Below, in pieces: positions 26,836 through 36,455 of a DNA stretch of 64,000 nt. The notes under the pieces were generated by a model, which saw only the letters and a program-made list of their open reading frames with translations, had not been told where the DNA came from and did no database searches. The translations under genes and the position numbers were made by a program. The DNA is from JAUIAI01 sp041396585 (GTDB lineage Bacteria; Pseudomonadota; Gammaproteobacteria; Burkholderiales; Burkholderiaceae_E), in NCBI GenBank assembly GCA_041396585.1, contig JAWKYG010000009.1:124001-188000 (forward strand). Direction: 5' to 3'. Each line of letters opens with the position of its first letter. The stretch's first letter is position 1.

Positions 26836-27699
26836 TCAGCAGCCGCTCAGATGCTCGGGCATGTCGCGCAGGCGCTTGCGAGCCAGCTCGTGCCCGGGCA
26901 GGATCTTCTCGACTGTCGCCCAGAAGCGTGCACTGTGGTTCAGTTCACGCAGATGGGCCAGTTCATGGACCACCACATAATCGATGAGCTCGGCCGGTAG
27001 CTGAATCAGCCGCCAGTTCAGCCGGATGATCCCCTGCGAGCTGCAACTGCCCCAAAGGGTGCGCGCGCTCGATATGCGCCATGCCCGTGGATGCAGGCCC
27101 GAGGCCGCGGCGAAGTGCGCCACCCGCGCATCGAGAAGCTCGAAGGCGCGCGCGCGAAGCCAGCTCTCGGCCGATGAGCGCAGATCATCGTCACGCGACG
27201 GCAGGTGCAGCGTGTCGAGCAATTCCCCGGGTTCGTAGGCGGCCTCGGCATCCGCGGGCACGCGCTGCAACCGGCAGCGACGTCCGAGATAGCGGATCTC
27301 ACCGCCATGGCACCACGCCTGGGCGAGCGCTGCGCGACGCTGCTCATAGGTCTGCCAGTCGTCGAGCTTGCGCGCGATCCAGTCGCGCTTTTCGTCGAGG
27401 GCTTCGCCGATCGCCGCCAGGCTGACCCACTGCGGGGCACTGACCGTGAGGCCGCGGGCGTCGATCGTGAAGCCGATCGTACGGCGCCGACGCCGCACGA
27501 GCGTGTACTCCACCGGGCGGCCGTCGGGCAGGAGCAGCAGCCGCTCGCGTTCTCGTCGCCGTCCTCGCCAGCGTGGCGGATCGATGAACGGCAGCAGCAA
27601 CTGCGCGGCGCTGTGCACCAGGCCTTCGAGGGCATTGGAGCGAGGGGGGCGCACCGCACCCGGTTGGGTGCGGCGCGGTCGATTCTTGTCTTGGGTCAT
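26836..27699 (-). CDS. YgjP-type M48 family metallopeptidase
   Basis: Zinc-dependent peptidase of the YgjP/DUF45 group; no substrate is known for the family. The ATG at 27699 gives 287 residues with a basic N-terminal extension. The metal-binding motif HELAH is at 245-249 with a third His at 255 (NHSARFW), preceded by WGSCSSQGIIRLNWRLIQLP, which is typical of the family. No signal peptide is present, so it is cytoplasmic. Its start overlaps the stop of plsC (ATGA), so it is the last gene of the glyQ-glyS-gmhB-plsC-ygjP run. Position next to gloA is conserved in betaproteobacteria. Confidence 0.85.
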   Translation of the reverse strand: MTQDKNRPRRTQPGAVRPPRSNALEGLVHSAAQLLLPFIDPPRWRGRRRERERLLLLPDGRPVEYTLVRRRRRTIGFTIDARGLTVSAPQWVSLAAIGEALDEKRDWIARKLDDWQTYEQRRAALAQAWCHGGEIRYLGRRCRLQRVPADAEAAYEPGELLDTLHLPSRDDDLRSSAESWLRARAFELLDARVAHFAAASGLHPRAWRISSARTLWGSCSSQGIIRLNWRLIQLPAELIDYVVVHELAHLRELNHSARFWATVEKILPGHELARKRLRDMPEHLSGC

Positions 27700-28442
27700 G
27701 CAGCCGAGGAGTTGTCTGCGCTTGCCCGATAGGCTTCGGGATGCAGCTCGCGCATTTCGGTCTCGATCCAGCTCTCGACCGCGCGAATGAGGGTGTCGGG
27801 TTGATGGCCTTCTGGGTCGATCGGCGGGCCGATCGAGACCGTGACCAGGCCCGGTGTTTTGAGGAAGGCATTGCGCGGCCAGCAGCGACCGGAATCGACC
27901 GCGATCGGCACCACCGGCGTGCCGGTGCGGATCGCCAGCCGGCTGCCGCCGGTCTTGTAGCGGCCCTGGCGCCCGACCGGAGTACGCGTGCCTTCGGGAA
28001 ACATGATGATCCAACGGCCCTGGGCGAGCTTGTCGGCGCCCTGGCGCACCACCTGTTCGAACGCATCGGTGCTGCGCCGGCGGTCAATGTGGATCATGTC
28101 GAGTAGCCCGATGCCCCAACCGAAGAAGGGTAACCAGAGCAGCTCGCGTTTGAAGACGAAGCAGAGCTCGCGTGGCATGTAGCTCGGGTAGAACAGTGTT
28201 TCCCAGGTGCTTTGATGCTTGGAGAGCAGAATCGCCGGCCCGTCGGGCAGATTTTCCGCGCCGCGCACCTGCCAGCGGATGCCGAGGATCACGCGCGCCG
28301 CCCAGACACACATGGATGGCCAGCCGATGGTGATCCGGTAACGCCAGTGCAGCGGCAGGGGGGCGCACAACAGGCACATCAGCGCATAGGGGATCACCGT
28401 GAGCACCTGAAAGGCCATGTAGGTCAGCGAACGCAGCGCCAT
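27696..28442 (-). CDS. 1-acyl-sn-glycerol-3-phosphate acyltransferase family protein (PlsC)
   Basis: Membrane acyltransferase that makes phosphatidic acid from lysophosphatidic acid or remodels phospholipids. The ATG at 28442 gives 248 residues; a GTG one codon upstream (28445) also overlaps gmhB. An N-terminal hydrophobic segment (about 8-30) anchors it. Motif I is KHQSTWE (His76 and Glu81), the H-x4-E variant of the usual H-x4-D; motif III is MFPEGTRTP, and the motif IV region is TPVVPIAVDSG. It is translationally linked on both sides, to gmhB upstream and ygjP downstream. Confidence 0.87.
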   Translation of the reverse strand: MALRSLTYMAFQVLTVIPYALMCLLCAPLPLHWRYRITIGWPSMCVWAARVILGIRWQVRGAENLPDGPAILLSKHQSTWETLFYPSYMPRELCFVFKRELLWLPFFGWGIGLLDMIHIDRRRSTDAFEQVVRQGADKLAQGRWIIMFPEGTRTPVGRQGRYKTGGSRLAIRTGTPVVPIAVDSGRCWPRNAFLKTPGLVTVSIGPPIDPEGHQPDTLIRAVESWIETEMRELHPEAYRASADNSSAA

Positions 28443-28975
28443 CACGGCAGCAGCTCCTGTGCGAGGGCGGCAAGGCTCACGCGAACCTGGGTGCCGTTGG
28501 GCAGCTCGTTGTTTTGCAGTGTGCGTTGGCCGTTGCCCGTGAGCACCAGCACAGTGCGCACGCCGGCTGCCTGGCCGGCCTCCATGTCGCGCAGGGAATC
28601 GCCGACCATGATCACATCGGTCGGCGCGGCGCCGGTGCGCGAAAGAATCTCAAGGATCATGCCCGGGCGAGGTTTGCGGCATTCGCACTGGGCGGAATCC
28701 GGATGCGGGCAGAAAAAAACCGCATCGATCTGGCCGCCGGCCGCCTGCACCGTGGCATGCATCTTGGCATGAATGCTGGCCAGGGTTTCGAGATCGAACA
28801 GTCCGCGGCCGATCCCCGACTGATTGGTGGCCACCATCACGCGCCAGCCAGCATTCGTGAATCTCGCGATTGCCTCTGGACTGCCTTCGATCGGCCGCCA
28901 TTCGTCGGGCGACTTGATGTAGGCATCGGAGTCGTGATTGATCACGCCATCGCGATCGAGGATCAGCAACTTCAC
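28442..28975 (-). CDS. gmhB: D-glycero-beta-D-manno-heptose 1,7-bisphosphate phosphatase GmhB
   Basis: HAD-family phosphatase of ADP-heptose synthesis for the LPS inner core. The product has 177 residues and starts with GTG at 28975, overlapping the glyS stop (GTGA). The nucleophile motif is LDRDGVIN (Asp7, Asp9), motif II is in MVATNQSGIGRG, the structural zinc site is in CPHPDSAQCECRKPRPG, and the C-terminal motif is MVGDSLRDMEAG. The neighbouring acyltransferase and glyQS follow betaproteobacterial order. Confidence 0.94.
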   Translation of the reverse strand: MKLLILDRDGVINHDSDAYIKSPDEWRPIEGSPEAIARFTNAGWRVMVATNQSGIGRGLFDLETLASIHAKMHATVQAAGGQIDAVFFCPHPDSAQCECRKPRPGMILEILSRTGAAPTDVIMVGDSLRDMEAGQAAGVRTVLVLTGNGQRTLQNNELPNGTQVRVSLAALAQELLP

Positions 28976-31104
28976 TGGGCGAGTCTCGAGATATCGGCCA
29001 CGCGGTTCATCAGTCCGTGCAATCGTGCCAGCAAACGCAGCCGATTGTCGCGCAGTGCGGGGTCTTCGGCCATCACCATGACCTGATCGAAGAAACTGTC
29101 GACCGGATCACGTAGTGCGGCCATCTCGGTCATGGCCTCGGTGAAGCGGTTCCCGGCAAGTGCTTGATCGACACGTTGCGCGGTATCGGTCAGCGCTGCG
29201 CCGAGCGTTTGCTCGGCAGTTTCGACGAACAGCGCGGGATCCGGATCCCCGGTGATGGCGAGGTCGGTCTTGCGCAGGATGTTGCCGATGCGCTTGTTGG
29301 CCCCCGCCAGGGCCTGCGCTTGCGGCAGGGCCCGGAACTCGGTCACGGCGGCGACCCGCGCCGGCAGCGACCAGAGCGTGCCGGGCAGATCGTCGGTGAC
29401 CGCGGCCACGACATCGGCCGGGTGGCCGGCATCGCGCAACAGGCTGACCAGCCGGTCGTTGCAGAAAGCGCGCAAGGCCTGCTCGGCCTGGGCGCCGTCG
29501 ACGAAGCCGGACAAGGCACGATTCACCAGCCAGTCGAGCGGCAGGGGCAGCGCCTTCTCGATCAGCATGCGGATCACGCCCAGCGCATGACGGCGCAGCG
29601 CGAACGGATCTTTGTCACCCGTGGGCAGTTGCCCGATCGAGAACAGGCCGGCCAGGGTCTCGAGCTTGTCGGCCAGCGCGAGCACGGTGCCGGTGGTGGT
29701 CTCGGGCAGGGTGTCGCCCGCAAATCGCGGCCGGTACTGTTCCTGCATGGCCAGGGCGATATCATCGGGCTCGCCATCATGGCGCGCGTAGTAAGTGCCC
29801 ATGATGCCCTGCAATTCCGGAAACTCGCCGACCATGTCGGTGAGCAGATCCGCCTTGGCCAGCAGGGCGGCGCGCTCGCAGCGGGCAAGCGCATCGGGAT
29901 CGAGTTGCAGGCGCTCGCCAATCGCCCGGGCGAGCGCGCGCACCCGCTCGCTGCGCTCTGCCTGGGTGCCGAGCTTGGCGTGATAGACCACCGAGGACAG
30001 CCTTGGCAGACGCGCCTGCAGCCCCTGACGGCGATCCTGCTCGAAGAAAAACCGGGCATCGGCCAGACGCGGGCGAACCACACGCTCATTGCCGTCGATG
30101 ATGCTCGACGGATCATCGATGCGCATGTTCGAGCAGATCAGGAAGCAATTGCTCAACCCACCATCGCGATCGAACAGCGGAAAATATTTCTGGTTGGTGC
30201 GCATCGTGAGGATCAGGCACTCGGCCGGAACCTGCAGGAACTCGGGCTCGAAGCGTCCGACATAGACCGCGGGCCATTCGACCAGCGCGGTGACCTCATC
30301 CAGCAGCGCCGCATAGGCCTCGGCATCGCCCAGTGACAGCGACAGCGCGCCCGCCTGCTCTTGCAAGCGCTTGTTGATCTCGGCACGGCGGGCCGAGAAA
30401 TCGGCCAGCACGCAGGCCGCCTCGAGCGCGCGTTCATAGTCGTTGGCCGAGGCGATCTCGATCACGCCCGTACCATGGAAACGATGGCCTTCGGTGCATC
30501 GCCCGGCCTCCAGGCCCAGCACCTTCAGCGGCAGCACCTGATCGCCGTGCAACGCAATCACCCGGTGGACCGGGCGCACGAAACTCACGGTGGTGCGTCC
30601 ATCGGCGAGCTGGTACTGCATCATCTTCGGCACCGGCAAGGCATCCAGCGCCTGTTGAACCACTTCGCCGAGAACATCGGCAAAGCGTGCGCCCGCCGAA
30701 CGCCGGCTGGCGAAGAAGGCCTCGTTCTTGCCTTCGCCCTCGCGTGTGAGCGACTCGATCGCGACGCCTTGCTTTTCGGCCCACTTGCGCAGCGCGACGC
30801 TCGGTTGGCCGGCATCATCGAGCCCGACCTTGACCGAGGGCCCCTTGAGCCGCTCCAGCCGCTGCGCAGCCTGCTGATGCACGCCATCGATGCGCGCGCC
30901 CAGGTGACGCGGCGCGGCGAACACGGTCAGGCCGGCGTCGTCATCGACGAGATCCAGTTTGCGTAGCGAACTCAGCAGATGATCGCCCAGCGCGCGCGCC
31001 AGCCGTTGCAGGGCCTTGGGCGGCAGTTCTTCGGTGAACAGCTCGAACAGGAAGGGAGGTGAGGCAGACATGCGATTGGCGGATTCAGCAGGATTCGGGC
31101 TCAT
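28972..31104 (-). CDS. glyS: glycine-tRNA ligase beta subunit GlyS
   Basis: Beta subunit of the heterotetrameric glycyl-tRNA synthetase, carrying tRNA binding and editing-like domains. The ATG at 31104 overlaps the glyQ stop (ATGA) and gives 710 residues; an internal ATG at 31071 (MSASPPFLFELFTEELPPKA) is another possible start and matches the family N-terminus better. The HD-like region and the C-terminal anticodon-binding domain (VMVMAEDPALRDNRLRLLARL) are intact. GTGA overlap with gmhB downstream. Confidence 0.97.
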   Translation of the reverse strand: MSPNPAESANRMSASPPFLFELFTEELPPKALQRLARALGDHLLSSLRKLDLVDDDAGLTVFAAPRHLGARIDGVHQQAAQRLERLKGPSVKVGLDDAGQPSVALRKWAEKQGVAIESLTREGEGKNEAFFASRRSAGARFADVLGEVVQQALDALPVPKMMQYQLADGRTTVSFVRPVHRVIALHGDQVLPLKVLGLEAGRCTEGHRFHGTGVIEIASANDYERALEAACVLADFSARRAEINKRLQEQAGALSLSLGDAEAYAALLDEVTALVEWPAVYVGRFEPEFLQVPAECLILTMRTNQKYFPLFDRDGGLSNCFLICSNMRIDDPSSIIDGNERVVRPRLADARFFFEQDRRQGLQARLPRLSSVVYHAKLGTQAERSERVRALARAIGERLQLDPDALARCERAALLAKADLLTDMVGEFPELQGIMGTYYARHDGEPDDIALAMQEQYRPRFAGDTLPETTTGTVLALADKLETLAGLFSIGQLPTGDKDPFALRRHALGVIRMLIEKALPLPLDWLVNRALSGFVDGAQAEQALRAFCNDRLVSLLRDAGHPADVVAAVTDDLPGTLWSLPARVAAVTEFRALPQAQALAGANKRIGNILRKTDLAITGDPDPALFVETAEQTLGAALTDTAQRVDQALAGNRFTEAMTEMAALRDPVDSFFDQVMVMAEDPALRDNRLRLLARLHGLMNRVADISRLAQ

Positions 31105-31985
31105 GATCGGGCGGCCTCCCCGAGCATCGGAAAGCCGAGCCGCTCGCGCGAGTCGTAGTAGGCCTGGGCGACGGCTCGTGACATGGCGCGCACACGGGCG
31201 ATGTAGGCCGCCCGTTCGGTGACGGAGATCGCGCCGCGGGCATCGAGCAGGTTGAAGGTATGCGAGCACTTCATCACGTGCTCGTAGGCCGGCAAGGCGA
31301 GTTCGGCCTCGATCAGGCGGCCGAACTGGGCCTCGTACTCATCGAAGTGTCGGAACAACATTGCGGTATCGGCGATCTCGAAATTGAACTTGGACTGTTC
31401 CACCTCGTTCTGGTGGAACACATCGCGATAGCTGATGTCTTTGGTCCAGGCCAGGTCGTAGATGCTTTCGACGCGTTGCACATACATGGCCAGGCGCTCG
31501 AGGCCGTAGGTGATCTCGCCGGTGACCGGCTGACAGCGCAGCGAGCCGACCTCCTGGAAGTAGGTGAACTGGGTCACCTCCATGCCATTGAGCCAGACCT
31601 CCCAGCCCAGGCCCCAGGCACCCAGGGTAGGCGACTCCCAGTCGTCTTCGACGAAACGCACATCATTGTTGTGCAGATCGATGCCGATCGCCTCGAGCGA
31701 ACCCAGATAGAGGTCGAGGATGTTCGGCGGCGACGGTTTGAGCACCACCTGGTACTGGTAGTAGTGCTGCAGGCGGTTCGGATTCTCGCCATAGCGGCCG
31801 TCCTTGGGGCGGCGCGACGGCTGCACATAGGCAGCGCGCCATGGCTCGGGCCCGACCGCGCGCAGGAAGGTGGCCGTATGAAATGTGCCGGCACCGACCT
31901 CCATGTCGTAGGGCTGCAGCAGTGCGCAACCTTGCGCGTCCCAGTAGGTCTGCAGGCGAAGGATGAGCTCCTGAAACGTGGTCAT
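31101..31985 (-). CDS. glyQ: glycine-tRNA ligase alpha subunit GlyQ
   Basis: Catalytic alpha subunit of class II glycyl-tRNA synthetase. The 294-residue length is standard. It begins MTTFQELILRLQTYWDAQGC and has the class II elements PEPWRAAYVQPSRRPKDGRYG, RLQHYYQYQVVLKPSP and AWGLGWEVWLNGMEVTQFTYFQ. It heads the overlapping run to ygjP and lies 160 bp downstream of the corrected end of lnt. Confidence 0.98.
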   Translation of the reverse strand: MTTFQELILRLQTYWDAQGCALLQPYDMEVGAGTFHTATFLRAVGPEPWRAAYVQPSRRPKDGRYGENPNRLQHYYQYQVVLKPSPPNILDLYLGSLEAIGIDLHNNDVRFVEDDWESPTLGAWGLGWEVWLNGMEVTQFTYFQEVGSLRCQPVTGEITYGLERLAMYVQRVESIYDLAWTKDISYRDVFHQNEVEQSKFNFEIADTAMLFRHFDEYEAQFGRLIEAELALPAYEHVMKCSHTFNLLDARGAISVTERAAYIARVRAMSRAVAQAYYDSRERLGFPMLGEAARS

Positions 31986-32145
31986 GGATGTCGGCGATCG
32001 GAGTTTTGGGCGAAACCGACCATTTTAGCGGTACGCAGCCCATGCAATCACGAATGAAGTTCGAACGCGTGCGAAACAGGTTGTCGAATCGCGTCATCGG
32101 GGCCGCGGGCAAGGGCGCGTCACTGGCCGGCAGCAGGAAAAGCGC

Positions 32146-33743
32146 TTACCGGCGCGGCTGTCGGCGCGTTCGCGCGTGCGCGCGTCGAGCCCGATGCATG
32201 CTGCCGAGAATGCAGAGCAGCGCAAAGATCAGCATGGGCCAGTCTCCCCAGCGCGCATAAGGCGTGAGCCCGCTGCGGCCACGCAGCTCGACGGCCAGCG
32301 CGCCGGCCTCGTGGTAGGGCAGGCCGGCCAGCAGGCGGCCGTCGGCAGCGATGGCCGCGGTGGCACCGGTATTGGTGGCGCTAGCATCGGGCGTCCCAGT
32401 TCCAACGCATCCGTGAAATGTTCCAGATGCTGGGTGAGTGCATGCGAGCGGCCGAACCAGCCGATATTGCTCACATTGATCAGCATCCCGGCGCCGTCGA
32501 GCACCTGATGGCGAAGCTCGTCGCCGAACAGATCCTCGTAGCAGATGTTGAATGCCACCGCAGTGCCCGCGACCAGCAGCGGCGGCTGACTCATCCGCCC
32601 ACGCCCGAAGTCACCGAGCGGGATGTTCATCATGTCCACGAACCAGCGAAATCCGCTCGGGACGAACTCGCCGAACGGGACCAGATGGCGCTTGTCGTAG
32701 CGATGCACGACCTGGCCCTGGCGATCGATCGTCAACACGCTGTTGGTCAGCGTCGCCCGAGGCTGACGGCGTTGCTCCTGCTCATCCAGCGGGGCGGGAA
32801 TGCCCACCGAGACCAGGGCGCCTGCGGCGTCCGCGGCCGCCCGCAATCGATCCATGATCGCGGGCGGAATGCTGCTCATGGGCACGGTGAACGCGGTTTC
32901 GGGAAACACCACCAGATCGGCCGGCGCCGCCGCGGTGAGCGCGATGTAGTCGTTCATCGCCCGTACCGCACGGTTCGGGTCGAACTTCATCGCCTGTGGC
33001 ACATTGCCCTGCAACAGGCGCAGCCGAAGGGGCTGGCCGGCGTCCTGCGTGAAGCGTGACTGGCCGGCCAGCAAGGCCAGCCCGATCAGCACAGGTGCCA
33101 GCAGCAAGACGGGCAACCCGCCGGCCCGCGCATCTCGACGCGATATCAGGCTTGCCGGCAGCTGCGCCAGTGCCGCAGCGATCGTGACCGCGGCGGCGCC
33201 CACGCCCGCCACGCCCAGCCACGGTGCCAGGCCTGCCAGCCAGGAATCGACATGGGCATAGCCGATCGCCAGCCACGGAAACCCGGTGAACAAACGGTGC
33301 CGCAGCCATTCGCCAAGCACCCAGGCTGCGACCAGGGCCACCAGCATGCGCAGCGGCCGGCGGCCGCCTTCACCGACCCGGTGCGCGAAGCCGAAGGCGG
33401 TGGCCCCGAACACGGCGAGATACGCCGACAACAACAGGACCGCGAGCACGGCGAGGGCGGCTGGCAGGCCGCCGATGTCATGCATGCTGATATAGAGCCA
33501 GCCGATTCCGACCGCGAAATGTCCGAGTCCGAAAACGGCGCCAATCAGTGTCGCGCTGCGCGCCCGGGCCACGGCCGGCCACGGCCCGATCCCGATCACC
33601 AATGACCACGTCAGCGCGAAAAACATGATCTGCGCGCTGCCGCTGGTCAGGGGTGAAAAGCTCAGTCCGTGGGCGCTGCCCAGGATGAGCGCCAGTGCCA
33701 GACGAGCACCCAGGTGCTCGTCTGCGGGGGCCGGGTTACTCAC
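32146..33743 (-). CDS. lnt: apolipoprotein N-acyltransferase Lnt, interrupted by a one-base frameshift
   Basis: Inner-membrane enzyme that adds the third acyl chain to lipoproteins. It starts with GTG at 33743; about seven membrane segments fill residues 10-230, followed by a nitrilase domain. The catalytic triad is readable as Glu in VVFPETAF, Lys in the RYDKRHLVPFGE region and Cys in FNICYEDLFG. After ELGRPML the frame is lost: the expected RATNTGATAAI continues one base out of register near 32379-32386, and the corrected frame ends with TYR-free tail at the TAA at 32146-32148 after YARWGDWPMLIFALLCIL, a normal Lnt C-terminus. About 532 residues when repaired. Left uncorrected, the frame runs into nonsense to 32229. 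Probably a sequence error. Confidence 0.88.
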
Positions 33744-33769
33744 GCGCCCTGAACGCCGCTCATCCGAGC

Positions 33770-34645
33770 TCAGTGCTCGTCACGGTCTCGGGCTTCACTC
33801 TCTCTGACGCGCTCGACCAGCAGCATCTGCAGCTGCCTGGGGTCGGCGCGCAACACCTCGAAACGCAGGCCCTGGTCGATGACCTGCTCGCCGCGCCTGG
33901 GTACCCGCCCGAACTGATCGGTGATGTAGCCACCGATGGTATCGAACTCGTCATCCGAGATGACCGTGCCGAAGACTGTATTGAACTGCTCGATCTCGGT
34001 GATCGCCTGCACACGGTAGCGGGCCTTGCCACCGTTGTCTTCGATGGAAACGATGTGATCGGATTCTTCGTCGAAGTCGAATTCGTCTTCGATGTCGCCC
34101 ACGATCTGCTCGAGGACATCCTCGATCGTGACAAGACCGGAGACGCCCCCGTATTCATCGACCACCACCGCCAGGTGATTGCGGTTGATGCGGAACTCCT
34201 TGAGCAGGGCATCGAGCCGCTTCGATTCCGGCACGAACACCGCCGGACGAAGGAGATCGCGGACATCGAGATCCTCACCCTGATAGAGGCGCAGCAACTC
34301 CTTGGCGTGCAGGATGCCGAGGATGTTGTCGCGATCGCCCTCGATCACCGGGAAGCGGGAGTGGGCGGTGGCAATGACGTGTGGCAGAAATTCGGTGAGC
34401 GGCTGATCGATGTCGATGACATCCATCTGCGAGCGCGGCACCATGATGTCGCGCACTGCAAGCTGCGACACCTGCATCACGCCTTCGATCATCGACAGCG
34501 CATCGGCGTCGATGAGCGCCCGGTCCTGGGCTTTGCGCAGGATTTCCAGCAACTGGCCGCGATCTTCGGGCTCGGCCATGAACATGGCGCTCAGGCGTTC
34601 GAGAAACGGCTTGCGGCTCTGGGCGCCTTCGGGAGGCTCTGACAT
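33770..34645 (-). CDS. corC: HlyC/CorC family transporter-associated CBS protein (YbeX)
   Basis: Cytoplasmic protein with a CBS pair and a C-terminal CorC/HlyC domain, linked to magnesium and cobalt homeostasis and to ribosome metabolism in E. coli. The ATG at 34645 gives 291 residues; a GTG at 34663 is an alternative. The CBS pair starts at VRDIMVPRSQMDVIDID and the second CBS contains VFVPESKRLDALLKEF and VVVDEYGGVSGLVTIED; the C-terminal domain begins near YRVQAITEIEQFN and includes TIGGYITDQFGRVPRRGE. No membrane segment is present. It is part of the phoH-ybeY-corC-lnt run. Confidence 0.93.
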   Translation of the reverse strand: MSEPPEGAQSRKPFLERLSAMFMAEPEDRGQLLEILRKAQDRALIDADALSMIEGVMQVSQLAVRDIMVPRSQMDVIDIDQPLTEFLPHVIATAHSRFPVIEGDRDNILGILHAKELLRLYQGEDLDVRDLLRPAVFVPESKRLDALLKEFRINRNHLAVVVDEYGGVSGLVTIEDVLEQIVGDIEDEFDFDEESDHIVSIEDNGGKARYRVQAITEIEQFNTVFGTVISDDEFDTIGGYITDQFGRVPRRGEQVIDQGLRFEVLRADPRQLQMLLVERVRESEARDRDEH

Positions 34646-34827
34646 GGAGGGCAGTCGGGACACGAATCGGAATCAGGATAACGCAATTACCGGGGCGCTT
34701 TCCAGCGTTCGACGCACCGGCCGGCACCGGGCGCGGCAGGGCCCGGGGTCAGCGGGGAGGCACCTTGCGCACCTGCATGGTGGGTGGGCAATGTGTTCAT
34801 GCGGGGCGGCGGCCATGCGAACGGGCT

Positions 34828-35259
34828 TCACTGGTAGGGATCGGCGACACCAAAGCCGTCAAGAATGTGCCGTTCGAGCGCTTCCATGCGCTGGCTGTCC
34901 GCGCGGCCGTCATGGGTATGACCGATCGCGTGCAGCGCACCATGCACCGCCATGTGGGCAAGATGATCGCCGAACGATTTGCCCTGATCACGGGCCTGCT
35001 CGCGCACCACGGGCGTGCAGATGATGATGTCCGCGCTGAATAGCTCGGGATACGGGAAGGTGAGCACATTGGGCGTGTAATCGGCCTGCCGAAAGCGCTG
35101 GTTCAGCTCGGTGGCCTCGGCCCGGGTGGCCATTCGCAGCGTGATCTGCCAGCCGGGGCCGGTGGCCTCGCGTACCAGACGGATCAGGTCGCGTTCGCGT
35201 AACGGCGCGATCGAGGCGCCGCGGCCGAACTGGATTCGCACCTGCGTGGCCTTGCTCAT
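34828..35259 (-). CDS. ybeY: endoribonuclease YbeY (rRNA maturation)
   Basis: Zinc-dependent RNase involved in 16S rRNA 3' end maturation and ribosome quality control. The ATG at 35259 gives 143 residues. The core motif reads HGALHAIGHTHD, keeping the three zinc-binding His of H-G-x-L-H-x-x-G-x-x-H but with His-Thr where most relatives have Tyr-Asp. The preceding NVLTFPYPE and the C-terminal MEALERHILDGFGVADPY match the family. It lies between phoH and corC in the usual order. Confidence 0.93.
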   Translation of the reverse strand: MSKATQVRIQFGRGASIAPLRERDLIRLVREATGPGWQITLRMATRAEATELNQRFRQADYTPNVLTFPYPELFSADIIICTPVVREQARDQGKSFGDHLAHMAVHGALHAIGHTHDGRADSQRMEALERHILDGFGVADPYQ

Positions 35260-35316
35260 GGGCAACGGGCAAGGTCGGTGAGCACCAGTGCGCGCCGAAC
35301 CCGTTCGGCTCCGGGC

Positions 35317-36415
35317 TCAGCGCGCACCGCTGGCCCGCGTACGGCGGTTGGTGCGCCGGTCGCCACCCTCGTCCGTGCCTGCCTCGCGCACGCTCGCAGC
35401 CTCGCGATCGGCCGCCTCGGTTCTGGCCGCGGACTCTCGCTCGGCGGCCTCACGGTTGCGTTGGTCCAGGCGCGCATAGGCCTCGACGATACGCGCAACC
35501 AGGGGATGGCGCACCACATCGGCGGAGCTGAATTCGGTGATCGATATGCCGTTCACCTGCGCCAGCAACTTGACCGCCTGCACCAGCCCCGAGGGCTGGC
35601 CACGTGGCAGATCGATTTGCGAAAGATCGCCCGTGATCACCATGCGTGAGCCGAAGCCCATGCGGGTCAGGAACATCTTCATCTGCTCGGGTGTGGTGTT
35701 CTGCGCCTCGTCGAGGATGATGAAAGCATGGTTGAGCGTGCGGCCCCGCATGTAGGCCAGCGGCGCGATCTCGATCTCCTGGCGCTCGAAGCACTTGTTG
35801 GTGCGCTCGGTGCCGAGCAGATCATAGAGCGCGTCATAGAGCGGGCGAAGATAGGGATCCACCTTCTGCGCCAGATCGCCGGGCAGAAAGCCCAGACGCT
35901 CGCCGGCTTCGACCGCAGGGCGGGTGAGGATGATGCGCTTGACCGCATCGCGCTCTAGCGCATCGACCGCGCAGGCGACTGCCAGATAGGTCTTGCCGGT
36001 GCCGGCCGGGCCGACACCGAAGCTGACATCGCTGGACAGGATGTTGCGAAGATAGTCACGCTGGCGCGGCGTGCGGCCCTGCAGATCGGTGCGACGGGTT
36101 CGCAGCGGCGGCGAGCCGTCTTCTTGTGGATCTGACGGGTCGCGGCTGCGGCTGTCGATCAGCGCCAGTTGCAGACCCTCGGCATCGAGGGTTGCTCGCG
36201 CGTGCATACGAGTGTTCGAGCACCCGCTGTGCGCGGCTCACATCGGCGGGATTGCCCTCGATCTCGAAATCATTCGCGCGGCGTTGGATGCGCACGGCAA
36301 GCGATCGTTCGATCAGGCGCAGGTTTTCATCGAGCACCCCGCACAGATTCGCCAGCCGGCGGTTGTCCAGTGGCTGCGGGGTGAACACACTGGTGGACTT
36401 GGGATTCGCACTCAA
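35317..36415 (-). CDS. ybeZ: PhoH family ATPase (YbeZ), frameshifted in its N-terminal part
   Basis: PhoH-like ATPase that works with YbeY in RNA metabolism. The main frame from ATG 36207 holds Walker A GPAGTGKT, the conserved ILTRPAVEAGERLGFLPGD, Walker B-like FIILDEAQN and ITGDLSQIDLP. The typical YbeZ N-terminal domain, DNRRLANLCGVLDENLRLIE ... RVLEHSYARA, lies directly upstream but one base out of frame; the frames meet near 36196-36215, where one extra base would explain the break. The start is uncertain; a TTG at 36415 is used. The last 40 residues are Arg/Glu-rich and unconserved. The repaired protein would have about 365 residues, longer than the usual 330-350 because of this tail. 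Confidence 0.88.
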
Positions 36416-36455
36416 CAGGGCGCAGGAACTCCGGGCAGGCGGTTGATTCGATGAC

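Noticed and set aside
35317..36207. PhoH as a complete short protein starting at ATG 36207
   Set aside because: The conserved YbeZ N-terminal domain is directly upstream in another frame, so the short form is better explained by a one-base break.
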